Numbered from the stretch's first letter, positions 1 to 6,830 are shown. The stretch is 14,028 nucleotides of DNA from Massilia sp. UBA2604 (GCA_002339265.1 DDKG01000328.1:1-14028); one strand, 5' to 3'. Made by a program: numbers and translations. The notes: generated by a model not told the origin, from the sequence alone.

Positions 1-1
1 G

Positions 2-97
2 CGCGAACGCCTGTACAAGATTCCCGGCATCCGCCACAGCAAGTCGAGCTTCGTGCTGCGCACGCTGAAGAAGGTCGATACGCCTCTGATCAACTAG
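2..97 (+). CDS. Lrp/AsnC family transcriptional regulator, C-terminal fragment
   Basis: Only the last 31 codons are in the window; the gene begins to the left. The visible peptide contains YKIPGIRHSKSSFVLRTLKK and ends TPLIN. This matches the end of Lrp/AsnC proteins, where the last strand and helix of the ligand-binding RAM domain carry a 'lpGV..s.S.fvl..lK' pattern. The family binds DNA through an N-terminal helix-turn-helix (not visible) and responds to amino acids or related acids. The TAG stop shares the CTAG palindrome with the stop of the convergent glycerate kinase gene, so the two coding regions overlap by four bases. Family assignment is good; target and ligand cannot be judged. Confidence 0.8.
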   Translation, partial: RERLYKIPGIRHSKSSFVLRTLKKVDTPLIN

Positions 98-1239
98 CGG
101 CGCAGATCCATGCCCAGCTTGAGCGACGCCGCAATATTGCGCGCGGTGCACTGCAGGTTGAACTGCGCTCCGGCCAGCACCTCGGCCACGGTCCCCGCCT
201 TCATGACGGTGCTGAACGTGGCCGCGATGCCGTGCGCGTGCACCGCGCTGGCGTCGTCCGCCAGGCAGCCGCCGATGGCGATCACCGGCTTGCCGTGGCG
301 CTGGGCCACGCGCGCCACGCCGATCGGCGTCTTTCCGTTGACGGTCTGGCTGTCGATCCGGCCTTCGCCGGTGACGACCAGGTCGGCGTCGCGCACCGTC
401 TCGTCGAGCCCGACGGCGTCGGCCACGATCTCGCTGCCGGGACGCAGGCGCCCCTTCAGGAATACCAGCATCGCGGCGGCGATGCCGCCGCCGGCGCCGG
501 CGCCCGGCACGTCGGCCACGTCCTGGCCCAGGTCGCGCGCGATGATGTCCGCGTAGTGGCGCAGGTTGGCGTCGAGCTGCTCGACCATCGCCGGCGTGGC
601 GCCCTTCTGCGGTCCGAAGATCGCCGACGCGCCTTTTGGTCCCACCAGCGGATTGCTGACGTCGCAGGCCACTTCGAACACGCAATCCTGGATGCGCGGA
701 TCGAGTCCGGCGACGTCGATGCGCGCAAGCAGAGCCAGCGCGCCGCCGCCCGGCGCCAGCTGCGCGTCCTGCGCATCGAGCAGTTGGACGCCGAGCGCCT
801 GCAGCATGCCGGCGCCGCCGTCGTTGGTGGCGCTGCCGCCCACGCCGAGGATGAAGCGGCGCGCGCCGGCATCCAGCGCGGCGCGGATCAGGTCACCGGT
901 GCCGCGGCTGGTGGCCACCAGCGGATCGCGTTCGTCGGGGTCCACCAGTTCGAGGCCGCTGGCGGCGGCCATCTCGATCACGGCGGTCGACTCGTCTCCC
1001 GTCAATCCATAGAAGGCCTCGACCGGGCGCCCCAGCGGGCCGGTCGCCTGCAAGGTCACTTGCCGGCCGCCGGTGGCGGCGACCATGGCCTCGACCGTGC
1101 CTTCGCCGCCGTCGGCCACCGGCACCTTGACGACAACCGCGTCGGGGAAGATCTCGCGAAAGCCGGCTTCGATGGCGCTGGCCGCTTCCAGCGCCGACAG
1201 GCTTTCCTTGAACGAATCGGGGGCGATGACGATTTTCAT
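94..1239 (-). CDS. garK: Glycerate 2-kinase (GarK/GlxK family)
   Basis: The 381-aa product phosphorylates D-glycerate with ATP, probably to 2-phosphoglycerate, in the cytoplasm, feeding lower glycolysis. Family hallmarks are clear: the N-terminal APDSFKESLSA (about residues 6-16), PVADGGEGT, the glycine-rich GVGGSATNDGGAGM near the middle, and GEGRIDSQTVNGKTPIGVA in the C-terminal third. Length equals that of the enterobacterial enzymes. The ATG is preceded by AGGAGAGG, which directly follows the TAA of the upstream MFS gene. The gap is 11 bases, so the two genes are almost certainly co-transcribed and may be translationally coupled. In enterobacteria garK belongs to the CdaR/SdaR regulon for galactarate, glucarate and glycerate, and a CdaR-type gene lies just beyond the transporter here. 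The reading frame stays open further upstream in a frame different from the transporter, but that extension has no family support. Confidence 0.95.
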   Translation of the reverse strand: MKIVIAPDSFKESLSALEAASAIEAGFREIFPDAVVVKVPVADGGEGTVEAMVAATGGRQVTLQATGPLGRPVEAFYGLTGDESTAVIEMAAASGLELVDPDERDPLVATSRGTGDLIRAALDAGARRFILGVGGSATNDGGAGMLQALGVQLLDAQDAQLAPGGGALALLARIDVAGLDPRIQDCVFEVACDVSNPLVGPKGASAIFGPQKGATPAMVEQLDANLRHYADIIARDLGQDVADVPGAGAGGGIAAAMLVFLKGRLRPGSEIVADAVGLDETVRDADLVVTGEGRIDSQTVNGKTPIGVARVAQRHGKPVIAIGGCLADDASAVHAHGIAATFSTVMKAGTVAEVLAGAQFNLQCTARNIAASLKLGMDLRR

Positions 1240-1250
1240 GGACCTCTCCT

Positions 1251-2582
1251 TTAGCGATTGACCAGGCGCGCCGGCACGACCAGCACCAGCATGGCGCCGA
1301 TGAACAGGACGGTCGACAGGATGTACAGCGCAACGTCGGTGCTGCCGGTGGCGTCCTTGATCCAGCCCACCAGGAAGGGGCTGACGAAGCCGGCCACCTG
1401 CCCCATCGAATTGATCAGGGCCAGGCCGCCGGCCGCCGCCGCGCTGCCCAGGAAGGCGGCCGGCAAAGGCCAGAACATCGGCAGGCCGGTCAGCGCGCCC
1501 ATCGTGGCCAGGCTCAGGCCCACCAGCACGATCACCGCGTTGTCGGAGAAGTTGGCCGCCATCAGCAGACCCACCAGCGACGTCAAGAGCGGCGCTGACA
1601 GGTGCCAGCGGCGCTCGCGCCGGCGGTCGGCCGAGCGGCCCACCAGCACCATGAACACGCCGGCGAACAGGTAGGGAATGGCGCTCAGCCAGCCGACCGT
1701 GGTCGCGTTCTCGAAGCCCAGCGACTTGATGATCGACGGCAGCCAGAAGTTGATCGCGTAGACGCCCATCTGGATGCTGAAGTAGATGAAGCCCAGCATC
1801 CACACATGCCAGTCGCGCAGCACGGCGCCGAAGGAGTGGACTGCGTGCACGCCCTTCGCGCGTTGCTGCTCGTCCTGGTCCAGCGCATCCTGCATCGCGC
1901 TCTTCTCGGCATCGGTCAGCCAGCCGGCCTGCCTGATGCCGTCGTTCAGGTAGAAGAACACGGCCACGCCCAGCAGCACGGTGGGCAGGCCTTGCAGCAG
2001 GAACAGCCACTGCCAGCCATCCATGCCGCCCTGGCCGTGGGCGAAGTGGCTCAGCATCCAGCCCGACAGCGGACCGCCGATCAGCCCCGAGACCGGGATC
2101 GCCGACATGAACAGCGCCATCACCTGGCCGCGCTTGTGCGAGGGGAACCACTTGGTGAAGTACAGGACCATGCCGGGGAAGAAGCCGGCTTCGGCCACGC
2201 CGGTGAAGAAGCGCAGCACATAGAATTCCATCGGCGTGGTCACGAACAGCATGCAGGCCGACAGCGCTCCCCAGGCCATCATCATGATGGCGATCCAGCG
2301 CCGCGCGCCGAGCCGGTGCAGGATCAGGTTGCTCGGCACCCCGAAGGTCACGTAGCCGATGAAGAAGATGCCGGCGCCCAGGCCGTACACCGTTTCGCTG
2401 AGCTGCAGGGCGTCGAGCATCTCGAGCTTGGCGAAGCCGACGTTGACCCGGTCCAGGTAGTTGAACAGGTAGCAGACGAAAATGAAGGGGATCAGGCGCC
2501 AGGTGGCCTTGCGGTAGGCGCCGTCCAACAGGGCCGCGCCGGCGCCGTCCTGGGCGCCGGAAGTGCTTGCGGTGGTGCTCAT
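1251..2582 (-). CDS. MFS transporter, anion:cation symporter family (GudP/GarP-like), copy 1
   Basis: This 443-aa inner-membrane symporter has about 12 predicted membrane segments. The N-terminal part carries the ACS-family signature around LIPFIFVCYLFNYLDRVNVG followed by FAKLEML, then RFFTGVAEAGFFPGMVLYFT and WFPSHKRGQVMALFM. The second half begins after a charged loop (about residues 220-245) and contains GRSADRRRERR, the family's cytoplasmic basic loop. Relatives move glucarate, galactarate, galactonate, tartrate or similar hydroxy acids with protons. Being the first gene before glycerate kinase and divergent from a CdaR regulator, it is probably the uptake system for glycerate or a sugar acid. 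Start: the ATG has GGAGA eight bases or so upstream. A close paralogue lies at 3965-5299; the two share most of their sequence including the GGAGACAGC-ATG leader. Exact substrate cannot be read from sequence. Confidence 0.92.
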   Translation of the reverse strand: MSTTASTSGAQDGAGAALLDGAYRKATWRLIPFIFVCYLFNYLDRVNVGFAKLEMLDALQLSETVYGLGAGIFFIGYVTFGVPSNLILHRLGARRWIAIMMMAWGALSACMLFVTTPMEFYVLRFFTGVAEAGFFPGMVLYFTKWFPSHKRGQVMALFMSAIPVSGLIGGPLSGWMLSHFAHGQGGMDGWQWLFLLQGLPTVLLGVAVFFYLNDGIRQAGWLTDAEKSAMQDALDQDEQQRAKGVHAVHSFGAVLRDWHVWMLGFIYFSIQMGVYAINFWLPSIIKSLGFENATTVGWLSAIPYLFAGVFMVLVGRSADRRRERRWHLSAPLLTSLVGLLMAANFSDNAVIVLVGLSLATMGALTGLPMFWPLPAAFLGSAAAAGGLALINSMGQVAGFVSPFLVGWIKDATGSTDVALYILSTVLFIGAMLVLVVPARLVNR

Positions 2583-2617
2583 GCTGTCTCCGAATTTCTA
2601 ATTGGGTGGTCTGCAAG

Positions 2618-2623
2618 ATTATC
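2618..2623 (-). promoter_or_regulatory. Likely -10 box of the MFS1-garK operon
   Basis: The minus strand reads GATAAT here, five of six matches to TATAAT, with 35 bases between it and the ATG. The second MFS gene has the same GATAAT 33 bases from its ATG, which supports both. No convincing -35 box is visible, as expected for a promoter that needs an activator. Confidence 0.4.
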
Positions 2624-2689
2624 GGCCAAACAAGGGACATCGGGCGTCGGCGACACGCACAAGATGGAGCGCGAGATAGCCGGCATTTT

Positions 2690-2705
2690 TCGTGCAATCT
2701 CACAA
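2690..2705. promoter_or_regulatory. Candidate CdaR operator, distal copy (TCGTG-N6-CACAA)
   Basis: This dyad matches the site at 2752-2767 except for one base in the left arm (TCGTG for TTGTG). The spacing is the same, six bases. Its centre is 62 bp from the centre of the other site, close to six helical turns. It lies about 67 bp upstream of the MFS1 -10 box, a normal place for an activator. Assignment to CdaR rests on position only. Confidence 0.45.
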
Positions 2706-2751
2706 TTTGCACAATCACGCATCAGATTTCTCCACCTCGGCGCGGCCAATT

Positions 2752-2767
2752 TTGTGCATAATCACAA
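2752..2767. promoter_or_regulatory. Candidate CdaR operator, proximal copy, around the cdaR -10 box
   Basis: A perfect 5-bp dyad, TTGTG-CATAAT-CACAA. The six-base spacer CATAAT is itself a good -10 hexamer (five of six) for the plus-strand regulator gene, 32 bases before its ATG. A protein on this dyad would cover the -10 box, so negative autoregulation is the natural reading. No such dyad occurs upstream of the second MFS gene. Confidence 0.5.
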
Positions 2768-2794
2768 GGACTACACCACCATCCACGCTCGCAC

Positions 2795-3952
2795 ATGCAC
2801 ATCCTCGACACCCGGCTCGCCCAGGAAATCGTCACCCGCACCATGCGGATCATCCCGTTCAACGTCAATGTGATGGATGCCGGCGGCGTGATCCTCGCCA
2901 GCGGCAATCCGGAACGGGTCGGCGAGCTGCATGCCGGCGCCCTGCTCGCGCTGGCCAAGAAGCTGACCGTGGAAATCGACGCGGCGGCCGCGCGCAAGCT
3001 GCATGGCGCGCAGCCAGGCACCAACCTGCCCCTCTCGGTGGGTGGCCAGCTGTGCGGCGCGGTGGGCCTCTCCGGCGCGCCCGACGACGTGCGCCAGTTC
3101 GGCGAACTGGTGCGCCTGACGGCCGAGATGATCCTGGAACAGGCCGCGCTGGCGAACGAGTTGCAGGACAACTCGCGCTACCGCGAAGCCTTCGTGCTGA
3201 ACCTGATCCGCCATGACGGCGCGCAGCGCCCCGAACTCGAAGGCTGGGCGCGGCGCCTGGGCCTGGACCCCGAGCGCATGCAGCTGGTGTTCCTGCTCGA
3301 GCTGCAGCCGCATGCCGAGGCAGCCGCGGACGCCGGCGGCGCCCTGCACGATATCCAGCGCCTGCAGATGCGATTGCTGGCGCGGCGCGAGGATGCGCTG
3401 ACCGCCACCGTCGGCCCGTCCGAGATGGTGCTGCTCGATTCCTGGGACCCGGCGCGCAAGGGCTTCGAGACCACGCCGCAGCGGCGCCTGGACCTGCTGG
3501 CCCAGCTGGTGCGCGAGGAATGCGAGCTGCCGTTCACGCTGGCGATGGGCATCGCCCTGCCCGGCCTGGACGGCGCCGCCGTTTCTTACCAGAGCGCGCG
3601 CAGCGCCAGCCGCCTGGGGCGCCTGCGCATGCCGCAGCAGCAGGTGTTCAGCTATTACGACCTGGCCTTGCCGGTGCTGCTGTCGGGACTGGACAGCGGC
3701 TGGCAGGCGCACCAGCTGCGCATGCCGATCGCGCGCCTGGCGGGCGACAAGAGCCGCGCCATGCTGCGCGCCACGCTCGACACCTGGCTCGCGCAGGACG
3801 AGAACTCGGCCGCCACCGCGGCCAGTCTCGGCATCCACCGCAACACGCTCGACTACCGCCTGCGCCGCATCGGCGAGCTGACCGGGCTGGATCTGGGACG
3901 CAGCGAGGACAAGCTGCTGCTGTACGTGTCGGCGCTGCTCAGCCCTGCCTGA
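2795..3952 (+). CDS. cdaR: CdaR/SdaR-type sugar-diacid regulator
   Basis: The 385-aa cytoplasmic transcription factor has the CdaR order: an N-terminal sugar-diacid recognition domain (about residues 1-130; it opens MHILDTRLAQEIVTRTM and includes GGVILASGNPERVGELH), a middle GGDEF-like region (about 140-290) without a GGDEF motif, and a C-terminal PucR-type helix-turn-helix (about 327-380, including SLGIHRNTLDYRLRRIGELTG). Length equals E. coli CdaR. Relatives activate genes for glucarate, galactarate and glycerate use. It is divergent from the MFS1-garK operon and convergent with MFS2, with 12 bases between stops. The ATG is chosen because the family begins at MHIL. Its only upstream purine run, AAGGA at 2766-2770, is about 24 bases away, so ribosome binding looks weak or unconventional. 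Confidence 0.9.
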   Translation: MHILDTRLAQEIVTRTMRIIPFNVNVMDAGGVILASGNPERVGELHAGALLALAKKLTVEIDAAAARKLHGAQPGTNLPLSVGGQLCGAVGLSGAPDDVRQFGELVRLTAEMILEQAALANELQDNSRYREAFVLNLIRHDGAQRPELEGWARRLGLDPERMQLVFLLELQPHAEAAADAGGALHDIQRLQMRLLARREDALTATVGPSEMVLLDSWDPARKGFETTPQRRLDLLAQLVREECELPFTLAMGIALPGLDGAAVSYQSARSASRLGRLRMPQQQVFSYYDLALPVLLSGLDSGWQAHQLRMPIARLAGDKSRAMLRATLDTWLAQDENSAATAASLGIHRNTLDYRLRRIGELTGLDLGRSEDKLLLYVSALLSPA

Positions 3953-3964
3953 CCGCCTGCCCCT

Positions 3965-5299
3965 TTAACGGTTCACCAGCCGCGCCGGCACCACCAGCAC
4001 CAGCAAGGCGCCGACCAGCATCACGCTCGACAGGATGTACAGCGCGACGTCGGTGCTGCCGGTGAGGTCCTTTATCCAGCCGACCAGGAACGGGCTGGCG
4101 AAGCCGGCCACCTGCCCCATCGAGTTGATCAGGGCGATGCCGCCGGCCGCCGCCGCGCTGCTCAGGAAAGCGGCAGGCAGGGGCCAGAACATCGGCAGGC
4201 CGGCCAGCGCGCCCATCGTCGCCATGCACAGGCCGATCATGGCGATGAGGGCATTGTCCGAGAAGTGGGCGGCCATCGCCAGGCCCGCCAGCGCCATCAG
4301 CAGCGGCGCCGACAGGTGCCAGCGGCGCTCGCGCCGGCGGTCGGCCGAACGGCCCACCATGACCATGAACACGCAGGCGCACAGATAGGGAATGGCGCTC
4401 AGCCAGCCGACCGTGCCGACGTCTTCGAAACCGAGTTCGCGGATGATCGACGGCAGCCAGAAGTTGATCGCATACGCCCCCATCTTGATGCTGAAATAGA
4501 TAAAGCCGAGCATCCACACATGGCGGTCGAGCAGCAGCGCGCGCAGCGAATGCACGGCGGTTGCGCCGGGCGGGCGTTCGCGCTCGTCGCGCGCGAGTTC
4601 CTCTTGCAGGGCGGCCTTCTCATGGGCGCCGAGCCACCTGGCCTGGGCCACGCCGTCGTTCAGGTAGAACAGCGCCGCCAGGCCCAGGAACACGGTGGGC
4701 AGGCCCTGCAGCAGGAACAGCCACTGCCAGGCCGCCATGCCGCCCTGGCCGTCGGCGAAGTGGCTCAGCATCCAGCCCGACAGCGGGCCGCCGACCAGGC
4801 CCGAGACCGGGATCGCCGACATGAACAGCGCCATCACCTGGCCGCGCTTGTGCGAGGGGAACCACTTGGTGAAGTACAGGACCATGCCAGGGAAGAAGCC
4901 GGCTTCGGCCACGCCGGTGAAGAAGCGCAGCAGGTAGAACTCCAGCGGCGTGGTCACGAACAGCATGCAGGCCGATAGCGAGCCCCAGGCCATCATCATG
5001 ATCGCGATCCAGCGCCGCGCGCCGAGCCGGTGCAGGATCAGGTTGCCCGGCACCCCGAAGCTCACATAGCCGATGAAGAAGATGCCGGCGCCCAGGCCAT
5101 AGATCGTTTCGCTGAACTGCAGGGCGTCGAGCATCTCGAGCTTGGCGAAGCCGACGTTGACCCGGTCCAGGTAGTTGAACAGGTAGCAAACAAAGATGAA
5201 GGGGATCAGGCGCCAGGTGGCCTTGCGGTACGCCCCTTCCAACGTGGCCGGGCCGGCCCCTGCCGCGAACGCGCCAGGCCGGCTTGCGGTGTCGTGCAT
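3965..5299 (-). CDS. MFS transporter, anion:cation symporter family (GudP/GarP-like), copy 2
   Basis: This 444-aa protein is a close paralogue of the transporter at 1251-2582, colinear along its length and, by eye, well over three quarters identical. The differences cluster in the N-terminal 20 residues and the central charged loop (about 220-245). It keeps the same ACS-family motifs (LIPFIFVCYLFNYLDRVNVG, AEAGFFPGMVLYFTKWFPSH, GRSADRRRERR) and therefore probably the same substrate class. It stands alone, with its own -10 box and the same GGAGACAGC-ATG start region as copy 1. The differing loop and promoter suggest it was retained for a different affinity, substrate or condition. It lies in the same orientation as copy 1, with cdaR between them. 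Confidence 0.92.
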   Translation of the reverse strand: MHDTASRPGAFAAGAGPATLEGAYRKATWRLIPFIFVCYLFNYLDRVNVGFAKLEMLDALQFSETIYGLGAGIFFIGYVSFGVPGNLILHRLGARRWIAIMMMAWGSLSACMLFVTTPLEFYLLRFFTGVAEAGFFPGMVLYFTKWFPSHKRGQVMALFMSAIPVSGLVGGPLSGWMLSHFADGQGGMAAWQWLFLLQGLPTVFLGLAALFYLNDGVAQARWLGAHEKAALQEELARDERERPPGATAVHSLRALLLDRHVWMLGFIYFSIKMGAYAINFWLPSIIRELGFEDVGTVGWLSAIPYLCACVFMVMVGRSADRRRERRWHLSAPLLMALAGLAMAAHFSDNALIAMIGLCMATMGALAGLPMFWPLPAAFLSSAAAAGGIALINSMGQVAGFASPFLVGWIKDLTGSTDVALYILSSVMLVGALLVLVVPARLVNR

Positions 5300-5332
5300 G
5301 CTGTCTCCGAGTTTTTTTAGATAAACCCTGAC

Positions 5333-5338
5333 ATTATC
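5333..5338 (-). promoter_or_regulatory. Likely -10 box of the second MFS gene
   Basis: The minus strand reads GATAAT, with 33 bases to the ATG, matching the placement at copy 1. There is no good -35 hexamer; the expected -35 area is occupied by the AACAG/CTGTT dyad. Confidence 0.4.
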
Positions 5339-5353
5339 GTCTGAACCGGAGAC

Positions 5354-5367
5354 AACAGGGAACTGTT
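5354..5367. promoter_or_regulatory. Dyad over the -35 region of MFS2 (AACAG-N4-CTGTT)
   Basis: A perfect 5-bp inverted repeat with a four-base centre, 15 bases upstream of the MFS2 -10 box and touching the T-tract of the DsrE-gene terminator. Its position suits a repressor or activator site. No regulator can be assigned; it does not resemble the TTGTG-N6-CACAA sites near copy 1. Confidence 0.3.
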
Positions 5368-5389
5368 AAAAACCCGCGTGCGCGGCGGG
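5368..5389 (-). terminator. Intrinsic terminator of the DsrE-family gene
   Basis: On the minus strand, CCCGC and GCGGG form a 5-bp GC stem with a seven-base loop, followed directly by TTTTT. It starts 14 bases after the DsrE stop codon and isolates that gene from the MFS2 promoter just downstream. Confidence 0.6.
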
Positions 5390-5403
5390 CCCCGACGCCC
5401 CGT

Positions 5404-5775
5404 TCAGAAGGTGAACACGGTATGGCCGTCAGCCACGATCTGCGCGATGCTCGGCAGCCCCGAGGTGCCCGGCACGCTGTTGTCGGTGATCAGGTCGAAG
5501 CCTGACTTCTCGGCGTCTTCGCGGGCGCCGAACACGTCGGCGCAGCCGCAGGAGATGCCGACCACCTTGTCCTCGACCGCCTTGAACAGGGCATGGATCG
5601 GATGCTTGTCATCGGCCAGCACGCCCGGCCAGCGGGTGCCGGTGCCCTGGAAGTAGATCCCGACCTCGGTCTCTTTCTGCTTGAAGTCGTAGGCCGCGGC
5701 CAGGCCGTTGAACATGCGGCCCAGCGCGTCTTCGCCGGCTTTGGGATCGGACAGGATGATGATGGCTGCTTTCAT
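5404..5775 (-). CDS. DsrE/DsrF-like family small protein
   Basis: The 123-aa cytoplasmic protein has the DsrE fold pattern: an opening strand MKAAIIILSDP, then AEDALGRMFNGLAAA-like helical sequence, and SCGCADVFGAR near residues 75-85. That places Cys76 and Cys78 in the region where TusD/DsrE proteins carry their sulfur-accepting cysteine. The family takes part in sulfur relay or is uncharacterised. No other dsr or tus genes are present, so a sulfur-oxidation role is not supported. The ATG has a strong AGGAG eight bases or so upstream. The gene has its own terminator. A LysR gene lies 155 bp upstream on the same strand, with a long perfect dyad between them, which suggests LysR control. Confidence 0.8.
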   Translation of the reverse strand: MKAAIIILSDPKAGEDALGRMFNGLAAAYDFKQKETEVGIYFQGTGTRWPGVLADDKHPIHALFKAVEDKVVGISCGCADVFGAREDAEKSGFDLITDNSVPGTSGLPSIAQIVADGHTVFTF

Positions 5776-5801
5776 GGTGTTCTCCTTGGGGGTCTTCGGT
5801 T

Positions 5802-5835
5802 GGGGTGTTCGCCGCGCAGTGCAGCGAATGACCCC
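5802..5835 (-). promoter_or_regulatory. Hairpin in the leader of the DsrE-family gene
   Basis: GGGGT plus TTCGC pair with GCGAA plus ACCCC, giving ten base pairs interrupted by a 1x2 internal loop, with an 11-base apical loop. The GACCCC at 5830-5835 can instead pair with GGGGTC at 5789-5794, next to the ribosome-binding site. Whether this region is transcribed depends on which upstream promoter is used, because a TAGAAT at 5836-5841 could be a -10 box placed so that transcription starts inside the hairpin. Confidence 0.25.
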
Positions 5836-5876
5836 ATTCTAGGAAGCTCGACCGCCAAGAAACATCATGCAGAAGA

Positions 5877-5901
5877 CAATACATTATTGCGCCAGGCGCA
5901 A
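5877..5901. promoter_or_regulatory. Double dyad, probable LysR-type operator upstream of the DsrE-family gene
   Basis: Two overlapping perfect dyads: CAATA-CAT-TATTG (5877-5889) and TTGCGCC-A-GGCGCAA (5887-5901). The second contains the T-N11-A core typical of LysR-type binding sites, and a LysR gene ends 30 bases away. The pair is placed 100-125 bp upstream of the DsrE start. The GC-rich dyad has no following T-run, so it is unlikely to be a terminator of the LysR gene. Confidence 0.5.
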
Positions 5902-5930
5902 CGCGGGATCGCTCTTCAGTTCAGATGCGT

Positions 5931-6830
5931 TTAGTTGAGATGTGGATTCGCGCGCAGATGGTCGGCCAGCAGATCGATGAAGTTGCGCACCTTGGACGAA
6001 CCGAACTTGCTCTCGCGGTGCACCAGGTGCACCGGCCATGGCGCTTCCTCGTACTCGGACAGGACGATCTTCAGGCGGCCGGCGGTCAGCTGGTCGGCGA
6101 TCTGGTAGGACAGCAGGCGGCAGATCCCCAGCCCGGCGCAGGCGGCCTCGATGGCGGCGTCGTTGCTGGTCACGGTCAGGCGCGGCCGCAGGCGCACCAT
6201 GGTCGGATCGTCGACCGCGCCGAACTTCCACTCGACCCGCGGCGAGATGCCGGTGGCGGCGATGATCGTGTGGCGCAGCAGGTCGGCCGGATGCTGCGGC
6301 AGCGGGTGCCGCGCCAGGTACTCCGGCGAGGCGCACAGCACGCGCCGCACCTGGCCCACGCGCAGCGCCTTCAGGCTCGAATCCGGCAGGTGGCCGATGC
6401 GCACGGCGACGTCGATGCCCTCGTCGACCAGGTTCACGATCCGGTCCAGGAACAGCGCCGACACCTCGACTTCCGGGTACTCGTTCAGGAACTGCACGAT
6501 GCAGGGCATGACGAAGGTCTTGCCGAACAGGACCGGGGCCGTCACCGACAGGTTGCCCTTGGGCGCCGAGTTGACGCCGGTCACGGCTTCGTTGGCTTCG
6601 AGGATGCTGGCCAGGATCGCGCGCGTGTCGTCCAGGTAGCGCCGCCCCGCTTCCGTCAGCCGCACGTTGCGCGTGGTGCGCAGCAGCAGCTTGACGCCCA
6701 GGTCTTCCTCGAGGCTGGCGATGGCGCGCGTGACGGCCGCCGGCGACAAGTCAAGGCGCCGCGCCGCCGCCGCGAAGCCCTCTTCCTCGCCGACGGCGAC
6801 GAAGACGTTCATCAGGTGGATCTGATCCAT
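5931..6830 (-). CDS. LysR-family transcriptional regulator
   Basis: The 299-aa regulator has an N-terminal winged helix-turn-helix (about residues 3-62; MDQIHLMNVFVAVGEEEGF, then SPAAVTRAIASLEEDLGVKL and RTTRNVRLTEAGRRYL). A periplasmic-binding-like effector domain follows (about 90-290), with FLDRIVNLVDEGIDVAVRIG typical of the subgroup that resembles DsdC/CrgA-type LysR proteins. The start was set at the ATG of MDQIHLM because it has GGAGAA upstream and fits the family; the frame is open for another 28 codons with no family resemblance. It is divergent from a small gene at 6947 and upstream of the DsrE gene on the same strand. Both neighbours are plausible targets. The effector is unknown. 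Confidence 0.93.
   Translation of the reverse strand: MDQIHLMNVFVAVGEEEGFAAAARRLDLSPAAVTRAIASLEEDLGVKLLLRTTRNVRLTEAGRRYLDDTRAILASILEANEAVTGVNSAPKGNLSVTAPVLFGKTFVMPCIVQFLNEYPEVEVSALFLDRIVNLVDEGIDVAVRIGHLPDSSLKALRVGQVRRVLCASPEYLARHPLPQHPADLLRHTIIAATGISPRVEWKFGAVDDPTMVRLRPRLTVTSNDAAIEAACAGLGICRLLSYQIADQLTAGRLKIVLSEYEEAPWPVHLVHRESKFGSSKVRNFIDLLADHLRANPHLN

Noticed and set aside
1240..2718. Minus-strand open frame continuing upstream from glycerate kinase through the MFS gene, making an apparent 874-codon ORF
   Set aside because: The extension is Arg/Gly/His-rich and matches no family. It is an out-of-frame reading of the transporter, and glycerate kinase has its own ATG with a strong ribosome-binding site.
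5404..5775. DsrE protein as part of a sulfur-oxidation (dsrEFH) or tRNA-thiolation (tusBCD) system
   Set aside because: No partner dsr or tus genes are present, and the gene has its own terminator and control region.
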